Notes: generated from the sequence alone by a model not told the origin. A stretch of 64,000 bases of DNA from Anarhynchus alexandrinus (GCA_008711295.1 VUYV01000213.1:656187-720186); one strand, 5' to 3'. Shown: positions 12,968-24,000, counted from the stretch's first letter. Translations and numbers: made by a program.

Positions 12968-15603
12968 CTAAACCATGTCCTCAAGTACCACATCTACCCT
13001 TTTTTTAAACACCTCCAGGGATGGCGAATCCACCACCTCCCTGGGCAGCCTATTCCAACGCTTAATAACCCTTTCAGTGAAAAATTTTTTCCTAATACCC
13101 GATCTAAACCTCATATGACATAACTTGAACCCATGTGCTCTTGTCCTATCACTTGTCACCAGGGAGAGGAGGTCAGCCCCCACCTCTCTACAACCTCCTT
13201 TCAGGTAGTTGTAGAGAGTGATAAGGTCTCCCCTCAGCCTCCTCTTCTCCAGGCTAAACAACCACAGTTCCCTCAGTCATTCCTCATAAGATTTGTCCTC
13301 CGGACCCCTCACCAGCTTTGTAGCCCTTCTTTGGACATGGTCCAACACCTCAATGTCCTTCTTGTAGTGAGGGGCCCAAAAATGAACATAGTACTCGAGA
13401 TGGTGTCTCACCAGTGCCGAGTACAGGGGGATGATCACGTCCCTAATCCTGCTCAACGCACTATTCCTGATACAGGCTAGGATGCCGTTGGCCTTTTTGG
13501 CCACTTGGACACACTGCCAGCTCATATTCAGCTGGCCATCCACCAACACCCCCAGGACCTTTTCTGCTGGGCAGCTTTTGAGCCACTCTGCCCCAAGCCT
13601 GTAGTACTGCATGGGGTTGTTGTGACCCAAGTGTAGGTCCCGGCACTTGGCCTTGTTGAACCTCATACCATTGGCCTCAGCCCATCGATCCAGCCTGTCC
13701 AGATCCCTCTGCAGAGCCATCCTACCCTCAAGCAGATCAACATGCGCGCCTAGCTTAGTGTCATCTGCGAACTTACTGAGGGTGCATTCAATCCCCTCAT
13801 CCAGATCATTGATAAAGTATTAAAGAGAACTGGCCCCAGCACTGAGCCCTGTGGGACACCTCTTGGGACCGGACACCAACTGGATTTAACTCCATTCACC
13901 ACCACTCTCTGGGCATGGCCATCCAGCCAGTTTTTTACCCAGCGAAGAGTACACCTGTCCAGGCCATGAGCAGCCAGTCTCTCCAGGAGAATGCTGTGAG
14001 AAATGGTGTCAAAAGCATTGCTAAAATCCAGGTAGATAACATCCACAGCTTTTCCCTCATCCTCTAAGTGGGTCACCTTATCATAGAAGGAGATCAGGTT
14101 TGTCAGGCATGACCTGCCTTTCACAAACCCATGCTGACTGGGCCTGATCACCCTGTTCTCCTGCATGTGCCATGTAATGGCACTGAGGATGATCTGTTCC
14201 ATGACCTTCCCAGGTACTGANTGCTCCCCATCCCTGTCTTCTAGCTCAGGGGTCTGGGTTCTCAGGGAACAACTGGCCCTACTGCTGAAGACTGAGGCAA
14301 AGACAGCATTAAGTACCTCAGCCTTTTCCTTATCCTTGGTCACTATGTTACCGGCCCCATCTACTAGAGGACAGAGATGATCCGTAGTCCTCTTTTTATT
14401 GCTAATATAGTTATAGAAACTTTTTTTGTTGTCCTTGACAACAGAAGCCAGGTTTAGTTCTAGCTGGGCTTTGGCCCTCCTGATTTTTTCCCTACGTAGC
14501 CTCACTACCTCTTTGTAGTCCTCTTGAGTGGCCTGCCCTTCCTTCCAAAGGCCATAAATCCTCTTTTTTTCTCTAAGTTGCAACCCTAGCTCCCTGTTCA
14601 GCCAGGCCGGTCTTTTTCCCTGACAGCTTGTCTTTTGGCACACAGGGACAGCCTGCTTCTGTGCCTTTAAGAGTTCCTTCTTGAAAAACATCCAGGCTTC
14701 ATGGACTGCTTTGCCCTGGAGGACTGCCTCCCAGGGGACTTTGTCAACCAGGCTCCTGAAAATCCCAAAGTCTGCCCTCCGAAAGTCCAAGGTTGCAGTT
14801 CTGCTGACCCCCTTCCTTGCTTCTCCCAGAATCGAAAACTCATGGTCATCATGAGTGATCAATTCATGGTGACTGTTCCCAAGACAGCCTCCAACCGTCA
14901 CATCCCCCACAAGCCCTTCCCTGTTTACAAACAGCAGGTCCAACAGGGCACCTTCCCTGGTTGGCTCCCTCACTAGCTGCGTCAGGAAGTTATCCCCAGT
15001 ACATTCCAGGAACCTTCTAGACTGTTCCCTCTCTGCTGTGTTGTATTTCCAGCAGATATACGGCAAGTTGAAGTCCCCCACGATTACAAGAGCTCGCAAT
15101 CTTGAGACTTCTCCCAGCCGTTTGTAGAATATTTCATCTGCCTCCTCATCCTGGTTGGGTGGTCTATAACAGACTGCTGCTATGATGTCTGCCTTGTTGG
15201 CCCTCCCCCTGATTCTTACCCATAAACACTCAACCCTATTGTCACCATCATTTAGTTCAAGACATTCATAACACTCCCTGACATACAGGGTTACCCCCCC
15301 CGCCTCTCCTTGCTTGCCTATCCTTCCTGAAGAGTCTATAGCCATCCACGACAGCGCTATACTATGTGAGTCATCCCACCACATTTCTATGATGGCGACT
15401 ACATCATAATTATCCTGCTGTACAATGGCTTCCAGCTCCTTCTGTTTGTTGCCCATGCTATGTGCATTACTGTATAAGCACTTCAGCTGGGCTATTGGTC
15501 CCTTCTCCTTTTTACTGGAGGGAGCCGTAATTCTGCCACCCCCAGACTTATTCCTAAGGAGCCCGGTTACGCCCCCTTCCTTTTCCAAATCTAGTGCCAG
15601 CAT
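12968..15603 (-). pseudogene. CR1 ORF2: endonuclease + reverse transcriptase (broken)
   Basis: ORF2 of CR1 encodes the APE-type endonuclease that nicks the target and the reverse transcriptase that copies the RNA there. From the ATG at 15603, residues 40-260 are endonuclease: LYSNAHS, IEMWWDDSH near 72-80, and VGDFNLP at 175-181. The usual SDH motif reads SHH at 244-246. Residues 270-460 are the linker. The RT follows, with [28 protein letters not shown] and [14 protein letters not shown]. About 70 residues carrying the first RT blocks (THKSMGPDG to NYRPVSLTS in CR1 relatives) are absent at codon 461, which contains the N at 14221. A frameshift near 13820 puts the catalytic FADDTKL (FADD at 13760-13771) into another frame. 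The C-terminal part continues as 13720-13277 and 13261-12968 ([19 protein letters not shown]), separated by a stop. Confidence 0.93.
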
Positions 15604-15659
15604 GCCGCTTTCAAGCTTTTTGCTAGCAAGCCCGGATCTATCCCCATCCCCCTTCGAAT

Positions 15660-16763
15660 CTAGTTTAAAGCTCTGTCAATGAGCCCCACCAACTCCTGCC
15701 CTAAAACCCTTTTCCCGCTGCGAGACAGGCTTTTACTGTCTGTTGCCAGCAGGCCTGGTGTCTTGAAAAGCAGCCCATGATCAAAGAACCCGAAGTCCTG
15801 CTGATGACACCAGTCTCTGAGCCAGGCATTGATCAGCTGGCATTTCCTGTTTATCTTCTCATCGATCTTAGCAACTGGTGGGATAGAAGCAAACACTACT
15901 TGTGCTTCTGATCCCCTAACCAGCCATCCCAGGGCCCTGAAGGCTTTCTTCATTGCCCTCAGGCTTCTTCCTGAAATTTCATCATTGCCTAATTGAAAAA
16001 TCAATAATGGATAGTAGTCAAAAGGTCAAACTAGGGTAGGGAGTTTCCTCTGGACATCCTTAACTCTGGCCCCAGGGAGACAGCAGACTTCCCTACAGAT
16101 TGGGTCTGGTCTACATATGGGACCCTCCACTCCCTTCAGAATTGAGTCCCCTACTGCAAGGACCCGTCTTTGTTTCATAACTGAGGATGTTGTTATATGA
16201 GGCATAATCTGTCTTGGCCTCAGTGACAACTCCAAGTTCAGCAAGTTGTCATCCTTGTCATCCTCCAGTTCCCTTTGCAGAACATCCTATCTGTTTTGCA
16301 AGGGCACCTGGGGTGGTGTGGGGGTTACTTGGGAGGCACGCCTGCCACGCTGGACAGGGACTTGTTGCCACTGGCCCCCGTCCTCTGAATCTTCACACTC
16401 AGCCATGTTGATAAAGGGTGGGGAGTGCTCTGTATGTGGAGCTCTGTCTGCTTGATGTGCTTCTTTCAGGGAAGGCAGGGTGCAACTCATTATCTATCTC
16501 TTGCTCACACTCCCTTATGCTTCTCAATCCACTCACCTCTAACAGAGCTCCATCACTAGGCGAAGGAGCTCCTCTACCTGGGCACACCTCCCACAGGCCT
16601 GCTCACCGCTACCATTCGACACCGGCGTAAGAGCAGGGCACACCCTGCAGCCTGACGCCTGGGTGGCAGCATGTTCCCACACAAGCTCTGTCTGGGTGGC
16701 CACATCAGAGCTGCTCGGTGCAGAGCTCAGGGATGCCATGGCCTTCTGCCAAGTTGTTACCAT
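15660..16763 (-). pseudogene. CR1 ORF1: Cys-rich segment + SGNH/GDSL esterase-like domain (broken)
   Basis: CR1 ORF1 proteins bind nucleic acid and, in this clade, carry an esterase-like SGNH hydrolase domain. The likely start is the ATG at 16763 (MVTTWQKAMASL). A Cys-rich stretch follows, CRVC then CGRCAQVEELLRLVMEL, a pair of CxxC motifs resembling the zinc-binding part of CR1 ORF1, and then an acidic linker. The esterase part begins VLAVGDSILKGVEGPICRPD (GDS serine codon at 16145-16143) with EVCCLPGARVKDVQRKLP after it. It continues as PLLIFQLGNDEISG, corresponding to the GxND block, then AQVVFASIPPV, INAWLRDWCHQQ and FGFFDHG. The frame is broken at least near 16570, 16480-16400, 16290 and 16020, so the boundaries span several frames. 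The family assignment is firm. Whether the catalytic triad was intact before decay is not certain. Confidence 0.85.
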
Positions 16764-17123
16764 GGCTTTCCTGGCCAGGTCAAGAGGTTTTCAGCGACTT
16801 ACTGTGCAAAGTGCTGCGCCCTGTTTGCCCGCCCTCGCAGCGGTGATGCCCTGGGTGACACCCACTGGCTGCCTGCGTGCTGGGTGTGCAGTGGCCGGCC
16901 ACTGCACTCCAGGACTGCCCCTTTAGAACTGCCGCGTGTGTGGTGTTGGCTCTGCCCCTGCTGCGTCAGCAGCCCACCCCCGAGCTGCCGGTTCCAGCAT
17001 GAGCTAGCCACTTTTCCCGGCTTCGAAAGCCCCAAAAAGCATCCCTTGCTGGCCCTTTCTGCCTCGATCCCCTTCCCTAGTGTGGCCTTACCTGCACTGG
17101 AGCTAGTCTCCTTGGTGAGTCAA
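16764..17123 (-). promoter_or_regulatory. CR1 5' UTR / presumed internal promoter region
   Basis: This GC-rich stretch, far richer in G and C than the surrounding intron, lies between the 5' boundary of the antisense CR1 and the ORF1 start. By position it is the 5' UTR, which in LINEs carries the internal promoter. Promoter activity is inferred, not visible. It contains a perfect 22-bp palindrome at 16886-16907. On the minus strand, open frames here lack the features of the ORF1 protein. Confidence 0.6.
16886..16907. repeat. perfect 22-bp palindrome in CR1 5' UTR
   Basis: The sequence is its own reverse complement over 22 bases, centred on GGCCGGCC with flanking GCAGT/ACTGC. It sits about 120 bases upstream of the ORF1 ATG of the antisense CR1. 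It could be a dimeric protein-binding site or an RNA hairpin in the 5' UTR. No specific factor is claimed. Confidence 0.9.
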
Positions 17124-17129
17124 GAAGAA
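17124..17129. repeat. target-site duplication, right copy (GAAGAA)
   Basis: This is identical to 12885-12890. Reading resumes here as EEQVRDQLGKLDTHKSMG, so the outer CR1 frame is restored if one copy is removed together with the insertion. Confidence 0.7.
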
Positions 17130-18693
17130 CAAGTTAGAGATCAATTAGGTAAACTGGATACCCACAAGTCCATGGGGCCTGATGGGATGCACCCGTGAGT
17201 GCTAAGGGAGCTGGGGAAAGTCATTGCTGGGCCACTCTCCATCATCTTTGAAAGGTCCTGGAGAACAGGTGAGGTGCCTGAGGACTGGAGGAAAGCCAAT
17301 GTCACTCCAGTCTTCAAAAAGGGCAAGAAGGATGACCTGGGAAACTACACGCCAGTCAGCCTCACCTCCATCCCTGGAAAGATGATAGAACAGCTTGTTC
17401 TGGGTGTCATCTCAAAGCATCTGGAAGAAAAGAAGGTTATCAGAAGTAATCAACATGGATTCACCAAAGGGAACTCATGTCTGACTAATCTGATAGCCTT
17501 CTACGATGGCGTGATTGGATGAAGGGAGGGCAGTGGATGTCGTCTACCTTGACTTCAGCAAGGCTTTCGACACTGTCTCCCACATCATCCTCACAGGCAA
17601 GCTTAGGAACTGTGGGTTAGATGAACGGACAGTGGGGTGGATTGAACAGTGGCTACCAGATAGAGCTCAGAGGGTTGTGGTTAGTGGTGCAGAGTCTAGT
17701 TAGAGATCAGTAACAAGTGGTGTCCCTCAGGGGTCAGTACTGGGTGCAGTCCTGTTCAATATATTCATCAATTACTTGGATGAAGGGATAGAGTGTACCA
17801 TCACCAAGTTGCTGATGACACAAAACTGGGAGGGGTGGCTGACACACTGGAAGGCTGTGCCGCGATACAGTGTGACCTGGACAGGCTGGACAGTTGGGTG
17901 GAGAGGAACTTAATGAAGTTCAACAGGGACAAGTGTAGGGTACTGGATCTGGGGAGGAATAACCCCATGCATCAGTACAGGTTAGGGGCTGGCCTCCTGG
18001 AGAGCAGCTCTGTGGAAAGGGACCTGGGGGTCCTGGTGGACAACAGGATGACCATGAGCCAGCAATGTGCCCTGGTGGCCAAGAAGGCCAATGGCATCCT
18101 GGGGTGCATCAAGAAGAGTGTGGCCAGCAGGTCAAGGGAGGTCATCCTCCCCCTCTACGCTGCCCTGGTGAGGGCGCATCTGAAATATTGTGTCCAGTTC
18201 TGGGCTCCCTGGTTCCAGAAGGACAGGGATCTGCTGGAGAGGGTCCAGCAAAGGGCTACTAAGATGATTAGAGGACTGGAGCATCTCTCTTATGAGGAAA
18301 GGCTGAGGGACTTAGGTCTTTTTAGTCTAGAGAAAAGAAGACTGAGGGGGGATCATAGTAATGCTTATAAATACTTAAAGGGAGGGTGCCAGGGGAATGG
18401 AAACAGTCTTTTTTCAGTGGTGCCCAGTGATAGAACAAGAGGTATAGGGCACAAACTTGAGCATAGGAAGTGCCATCTGAACATGAGGAGGAACTTCTTT
18501 ACTTTGAGGGTGGCAGGGCACTGGAACAGGCTGCCCAGAGAGGCTGTGGAGTCTCCCACACTGGAGACATTCAAAACCTGGCTGGGACACTGTCCTGTGC
18601 AACCTGCTGCAGGTGACCCTGCTCTGTCAGGGGGGTTGGACTAGATAATCTCCAGAGGTCCCTTCCAACCCTGACCATTCTGTGATTCTGTGA
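17124..18693 (+). mobile_element. outer CR1 LINE, right part (reverse transcriptase to 3' end)
   Basis: This continues the interrupted sense CR1. Its translation shows RT landmarks in order: [77 protein letters not shown] and the C-terminal LEKRRLRGD and [13 protein letters not shown]. Stops at 17196, 17520 and 17701, plus a one-base loss just before ADDTKLG (around 17808), break the frame. A 283-codon stretch (17793-18644) stays open over the RT C-terminus. The element ends with the CR1 3' tail, GATTCTGTGATTCTGTGA, at 18693. It is defective and older than the antisense element inserted in it. Confidence 0.93.
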
Positions 18694-19270
18694 ACAGAAG
18701 CATTGCCAGCAGGTTGAGGGAGGTGATTCTGCCCCTATACTCTACTCTTGTGAGGCCTGGAATACTGCGCCCAGCTCTGGAGTGCCCAACTTAAGAAGGA
18801 CATGGACCTGTTGGAGCGGCTCCAGAGGAGGGCCACGAAGATGATCAGAGGGGTGGAGCACCTCTCCTATGAAGACAGGCTGAGAGAGTTGGGGTTGTTC
18901 AGCCTGAAGAAGAGAAGGCTCCGGGGAGACCTTATAGCAACTTTCCAGTATCTGAAGGGGGCCTACAGGAAAGCTGGAAAGGGACTTTTTGCAAGGGCAT
19001 GTAGTGATAGGACGAGGCTTCAAACTGGAAAAGTGTAAATTTAGAGTAGGTATTTGGAAGAAATTTTTCACTCTGAGGGTGGTGACGCACTGGAACAGGT
19101 TGCCCAGAGAAGTTGTGGAGGCCCCGTCCCTGGAAGTGTTCAAGGCCAGGTTGGATGGGGCTTTGAGCAACCTGGCCTGGCAGAAGGTGTCCCTGCCCAT
19201 GGCAGGGGGTTGGAACTAGATGATCTTTAAGGTCCCTTCCAACCTAAATCATTCTATGATTCTATGATAA
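18694..19270 (+). mobile_element. third CR1 LINE, 5'-truncated copy (RT C-terminus and 3' tail)
   Basis: Immediately after the outer CR1 tail, a second sense CR1 begins inside the RT C-terminal region ([19 protein letters not shown]). It continues through [40 protein letters not shown] and [18 protein letters not shown] to the 3' UTR (GGTTGGAACTAGATGATCTT) and the tail CATTCTATGATTCTATGATA. The frame shifts near 19020. Severe 5' truncation is the usual form of CR1 copies. The direct junction with the preceding element suggests insertion at, or next to, the repeat-like 3' tail. Confidence 0.93.
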
Positions 19271-20828
19271 AAATCTATGTCCTTAAAAATCTGCTCGTAC
19301 ATTTATATCCAGTTAATCTTTATTTGGGAATTAAAACAACAGACATTTGTTACTTGTTTTAGTCATTAAGACTAGGTAACTAAACCAACCAACGTTATGC
19401 ACAGCAGCAGACATTTCTAGAAAGGGTGTGAAAGATATAGACAAGCACGTTAAGGTAGTGTCTCAGATAAGATAATGGAGATAAACTCTTGGGCAGCAGG
19501 AAAAGGAAGAATTTCTGAAAGAAGGTGTTGAAATGTGTAATGTAATTTATGTCCAGATGCCAGTGAGTTTCACATAAGGATACTATCAAAGAAAAAGTTA
19601 ATGGAGCTAGGGTTTTAAATAAGTTTCCTATCTCCTTGTGGTCATTAAGGACTTGGCAACTTTTACAAAAGATAGGGTGCTACTGTTCATGTTCTTGCCT
19701 AATCTCAACTCTGATAATTAAATACAAAGTGACATTGTTTTACAGCAGAAATATACTGGGTTAGACCACCCTTGGAAAAAAATTGTATAACAATGGATGT
19801 AGTTTCTTTGCATATGTAATCAATAAAATAGCTTAGAGTCCACTTCTTTCACAGAGTTATGTAAGCTGTTAAAGTGTTGGCACTTGAGCAAAATGTAGTT
19901 CTTTTCTATGTGTTATTATCTTGGTTTTTTTTGTGTCAGCACTCACCTAGAGCATGATCTTCCAAATATAAATGCTTTGGGCAATGCCGGGTGCAGTAAC
20001 AATAAGTGCTTTGCCTGTCCAGGCATAGTAGAACCAGCTTCCTTAAGTTGAAGTCTCAAATCAAGGAGACGCTCTGTGCTGTACAGAAGACAGGCTAGCA
20101 GGTGAAAACATGAAGCCGATTTCTGCTTAGATATGCATCTATTTGGGCAGATAAATTATTGTGAAGGTATATGACTCAGGGTTTAGGAAGGATTTGATTT
20201 ACCCATCCTTCCTTTGAGCCACAGCTCTGAATATCCTGTAAAAGTGATGAAAAGTAAGCTTGATCCTAATGTGGTATTTTCAAATGTCTACGGTGATAAG
20301 CCTGAATTGATATCTACTGTTGTTTTTTACTTAAGGAAAGAAAACCCAGTAAATTCCTGGAGAATTTTAGTAACAACAACAGGAAAAAAAAACCACCTTG
20401 GAATTTCATTTTAACTGCACTTAATATATTGGTGTTAATATGTATGAAATTTTATTTTCATAGTCAAGTTTGAATAGGAATTCTCTGAATAAATAAGTAT
20501 TTTTGTATTGTTATTTGGTTTCCTTTGTGTACATTTTGAGCACTTGTTCTTTTGATGCATATATATTAGGAAAACAAGGTTTGACTAGTCTCTTTTTTTT
20601 TAAATTATGAGTGACTATATCAGTTCTACTCAGACATGCAGTAATGAGCATTTTCACAGTGCTTCACATGTGTGAACAGTGTGAGAATACAAATGAGATG
20701 ATTTTATGTGAACGAACTCTGTCATTTTGATGTCTAGAGAATATCCTTGTCTTACCATACTCAATTGCTCAATTGAGCACATTTCTGGTACCACATTAAA
20801 CTTTTTTTGTTGTTTTTGTTATTGTCAG
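19271..20828 (+). other. AOPEP: AOPEP intron, part right of the CR1 cluster
   Basis: AT-rich intronic DNA runs to a strong polypyrimidine tract (20800-20826) and the acceptor AG at 20827-20828. No coding or RNA gene is recognised. The longest open frames are about 65 codons and appear random. Confidence 0.85.
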
Positions 20829-21077
20829 ATGGCATGAAGAAATCTGTGGTCATGTGGAATATCCCTGCCGTTTCCAAAATCCTGCTGCCAGGTTGCAGGC
20901 AGTCATTCCTTATAGACTTTTTGCTCCTTGGTGCCTTATGGAACGCTGTGAAGAGTGTTTGCTTCAGCTAATTCCTCAGTGCCTCTCAGCTGCTTACACC
21001 ACACTGGGTACCCACCCCTTTTCCAGGCTTGATGTTTTGATTGTTCCTTCCAACTTTTCCAGCCTGGGAATGGCTAG
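20829..21077 (+). CDS. AOPEP: aminopeptidase O (AOPEP), internal exon with SRLDVLIVPSNF segment
   Basis: This 249-bp exon encodes, after completing an Arg codon, WHEEICGHVEYPCRFQNPAA, then RLFAPWCL, LIPQCLSAAY and HPFSRLDVLIVPSNFSSLGM, and ends in the A of GMA(S). The block HPFSRLDVLIVP-NF-SLGMAS is the AOPEP counterpart of the M1 segment that leads into the substrate-binding GxMEN motif (KLDxVxxPDFxxGAMEN). AOPEP has GMAS instead. The acceptor is TTTTTGTTATTGTCAG ending at 20828 and the donor is GCTAG/GTAAAG at 21078. The exon enters with one codon base and leaves with two, and both phases match the neighbours. The intron that follows therefore splits the Ser codon of GMAS. Cys residues are frequent (EYPC, PWCL, ERCEEC, PQCL), as in the vertebrate orthologues I recall. 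Confidence 0.96.
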
Positions 21078-24000
21078 GTAAAGAAACTTCTTACTATCTC
21101 ATCTCCTGCATTTTGTTGGACTCCTTTTTATCAGCTAGTTATTGTTAAATTGCTGTCAATATAAAGTTGCTGTGCTATTTTTCTTATTAAAACTCTAGTA
21201 GTGGCTTCATGTGGGTAGGTTTGTTTGCATCCTTTGTGCTATGATCTGTAATTTTAGTTTTAACAGGGCTCAGGGAAGCTCATTAGACATGTGGGTCTGA
21301 ATTTCCTCATTTGCCAAACTGAAGTTCTTTTATTAGTTCGATTGATTTAAATACTTGATGCTGCTGTCATTGTGCCATGTTTTCCTTTGGCGTTGATTTT
21401 ACTGTTATGTCTTGGCAGAACAAGAGCATGTTAAAATCCAGATCTAGAGTTTATTCATAAGCCTTTTGTGATTTATGAGTTTCTGGTCAACCACTGGTCT
21501 TTGGAAGCTGAGTAAGGCAAACTGTAAGGATTATATTATCGAGTTTTCATGGAATTGTGGAGAATAAAAAGCTTAATTAAATATTTTTGTTTTACAGTAT
21601 ATTCCAGTTATGCAATGACAATAGAATTTAACTCTATTAGTTGTAAGGCAATGCCTAGCAATTGAAATTTCCCATTTGCTTTTTATTTTTCTTAAAAATA
21701 TATATATATTTTAAGTTGGTAATGAAATAGTGTTTGTTAATAGCAGAGAATGAAACACTATTTTTATGCACTGTTTGCCTATTGCCAAGAGTAGAGTGGA
21801 TTCATTCAGGCAGACGGACAAAACAACCGAGGGAAGAATTAAAGGCAAAGCTCAGATAGAAAGATGAGGACTGAAAGGAAAGGTGTATTCCCAGATTGTT
21901 TGTTTTGTATTTTGGAGCTCTTGGGGCAATTGTTGAGTAGGTTTGATATCTGAAGCAACTTCAACAAATTCCACAAATTGCCAGTCCAAGTGCATAGAAG
22001 AACCAGAAGTTTATTTCTTTTTACTAACTGTATAATTAATCAAATAAGGAAACACTTTAGTTCATGCTACCTATTTTGTTTCTTATTTACAAAGATTTTT
22101 CTCTACAGCTTTCCTCTTGCAATCCTCCTTAGGGATAAAAGTAGAAAATTATTATAGCATGCAGTAATATTCGATAGTTTTTAGAATAAGTTTCCTGTCT
22201 TTTTTTTTTAATGAAGATCTCTAAAATTTAAAACTTAAGTGTTCAGTGACCCTCCTCTGTCATATAAGCCTCATTGCTTTGTAGATACCTTGTACTGGTT
22301 ACTGAGTTTTCAATGGTAGCTCTTCACTCAATGAATTCCTAAATGAAAGGATCAAGAAACTTACATGAATCCTGCTTGCTTTGGGCACCTACTGCAGACT
22401 ATATTCTCTGATGTTTTGCATAGTGGTTTGATTTGCAGGTGAGTGTGATGCTGTGTACCATGTTCTTGAAGCCGTATGAAATTGGTAGAGCTGCTTACTG
22501 ATTTCCGCTGACTTCAAAGGCACAGTACTAAAAGGTTGACACGGGTCCTTATGGATCACCACTGTAATGGAGGAAGAAACTGGCCATTTAACTTAGCTGT
22601 GTGATAAGAGTGGATCAGTGGAACCATGAAGGGTGAGATGCACTAATAGTACAAAATTAAAAGAAAGGGGAGAGAGGTGTCTAGGCCAAAATGACAGCAC
22701 ACAGTAGAAGAAATCTTCAAGATTCAGTTGTTGATATGCTACTGCTCTTTGGGAAGTTGTCAGAGCTTCCCCTGCATGTACCTTTCCCAGAATTTATAGG
22801 GAAAAGATGCCTACAGGGTATTCTGTTGCAAAACCATCTGTGGTTATCTGAGTCCAGATTGCATGTTCAGAATATAGTACTTGGGCTTTCTTTGTGAAGG
22901 AGATGAGAAAAACCAATGCTTGTATTTCCCTATGCTGCTTCTAACCACTGTTAGTTCCAAGTGATCCATATCATTGAATATAAGTAAACGATGAAGGAAA
23001 GGGCATGCGTACTTCCTGATGCTTTTCATTCAACAGTTCATCAACCAAGCACATTCAAATTTTTCAAAATTGAAATAAAGGAATAATTTGAGATGTTTAA
23101 ATGTCAAGCTGTATTTGGACAGCAAAGGAAATTATTAAAGTGACTCATAATAGCTCGTTTGTTCTTGTTTTGTGTGATTTTTCAAATAGAGGCTTCTATG
23201 TATGTAGCAAGATACTTAAATGGTTAATTCCTGTGCATGCAATGATAATTACCTAAATGACTTCAGTTAAGAATAAGCTATGTGCAAAACCATGTCCAAA
23301 CCCACATTAAAAAACAAAAAAAAGTTAGCTATTATCTTGGGTTAAAAAGGGTGCTGTAGTATTTTTTTTTTTATCTTCTAGTCTATCTGTAGCGGTATAA
23401 ACATAACAGAGCATGCCAGCACAAAGGGGCTGTTGTTTTGAGAATTCTAATTGTACTCCTGTCTGCCAGGGAAGGAAACAGTCATAAATTTTAGTTATTA
23501 TCTGAAGTATCAGGGCCTTACCACGTTTGGCACTTTTCTTTGTCTGTTCCTCATTAGGCGATACTTACTGTGTTTTTTATAACCCAAAATACTTCCCTTT
23601 GCTTAAGGGGGAAGTTTCCCCAATATTTTAGACTAGTATGAAATGATGATAGTTCTTGCATAGAGCGACCTAATTGGGTGTTTTAAGCTGTCTATTCCAG
23701 TAGCGGCTACTGTGGGTCAGCTGCATGTCTCTTGAAGTGTGATAGATGCTTTATGAGAAAAAATCTAGTTGAAAGCATATTCATTTTACTTGTGTTTTCT
23801 ATACATCTCCTCCTGTGTTTTTTAATTTGCTATGGACTTCTATATGGAATCAGGATCTTGACTGTATATAATTGCAATCATCCCCTCTTTCTTCCTGCAG
23901 ATCTTTGAAGTTGGATGATTTAATTTTGCACTCTGTCTTGGTTTTACACTATTTTAGTTCAAGTGATTCAATATAGCTTCTCCCAAATTTATGCCAGCAA

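Larger units (their letters stand above)
12891..17123 (-). mobile_element. nearly full-length CR1 LINE, antisense, nested in an older CR1
   Basis: Read on the minus strand, the element runs from a GC-rich 5' UTR (17123-16764) through ORF1 (16763-15660) and ORF2 (15603-12968) to a short 3' UTR. It ends in the typical CR1 tail, TTGGACTTGATGATCTTAAA followed by the ATTCTATGA-type terminus at 12891. Its 4.23 kb is close to the roughly 4.5 kb of full-length avian CR1. Most of the shortfall coincides with about 70 missing RT codons at the N at 14221. ORF2 keeps a 617-codon open stretch, whereas the surrounding CR1 is riddled with stops, so this is the younger insertion. Both ORFs carry frame breaks, and the endonuclease has lost a catalytic Asp, so as sequenced it cannot be autonomous. 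Confidence 0.93.

Noticed and set aside
16539..17198. Open frames on the + strand through the GC-rich CR1 5' end (for example 16671-17198, 175 codons)
   Set aside because: They are antisense shadows of CR1 ORF1 and 5' UTR in a GC-rich stretch with few stops.
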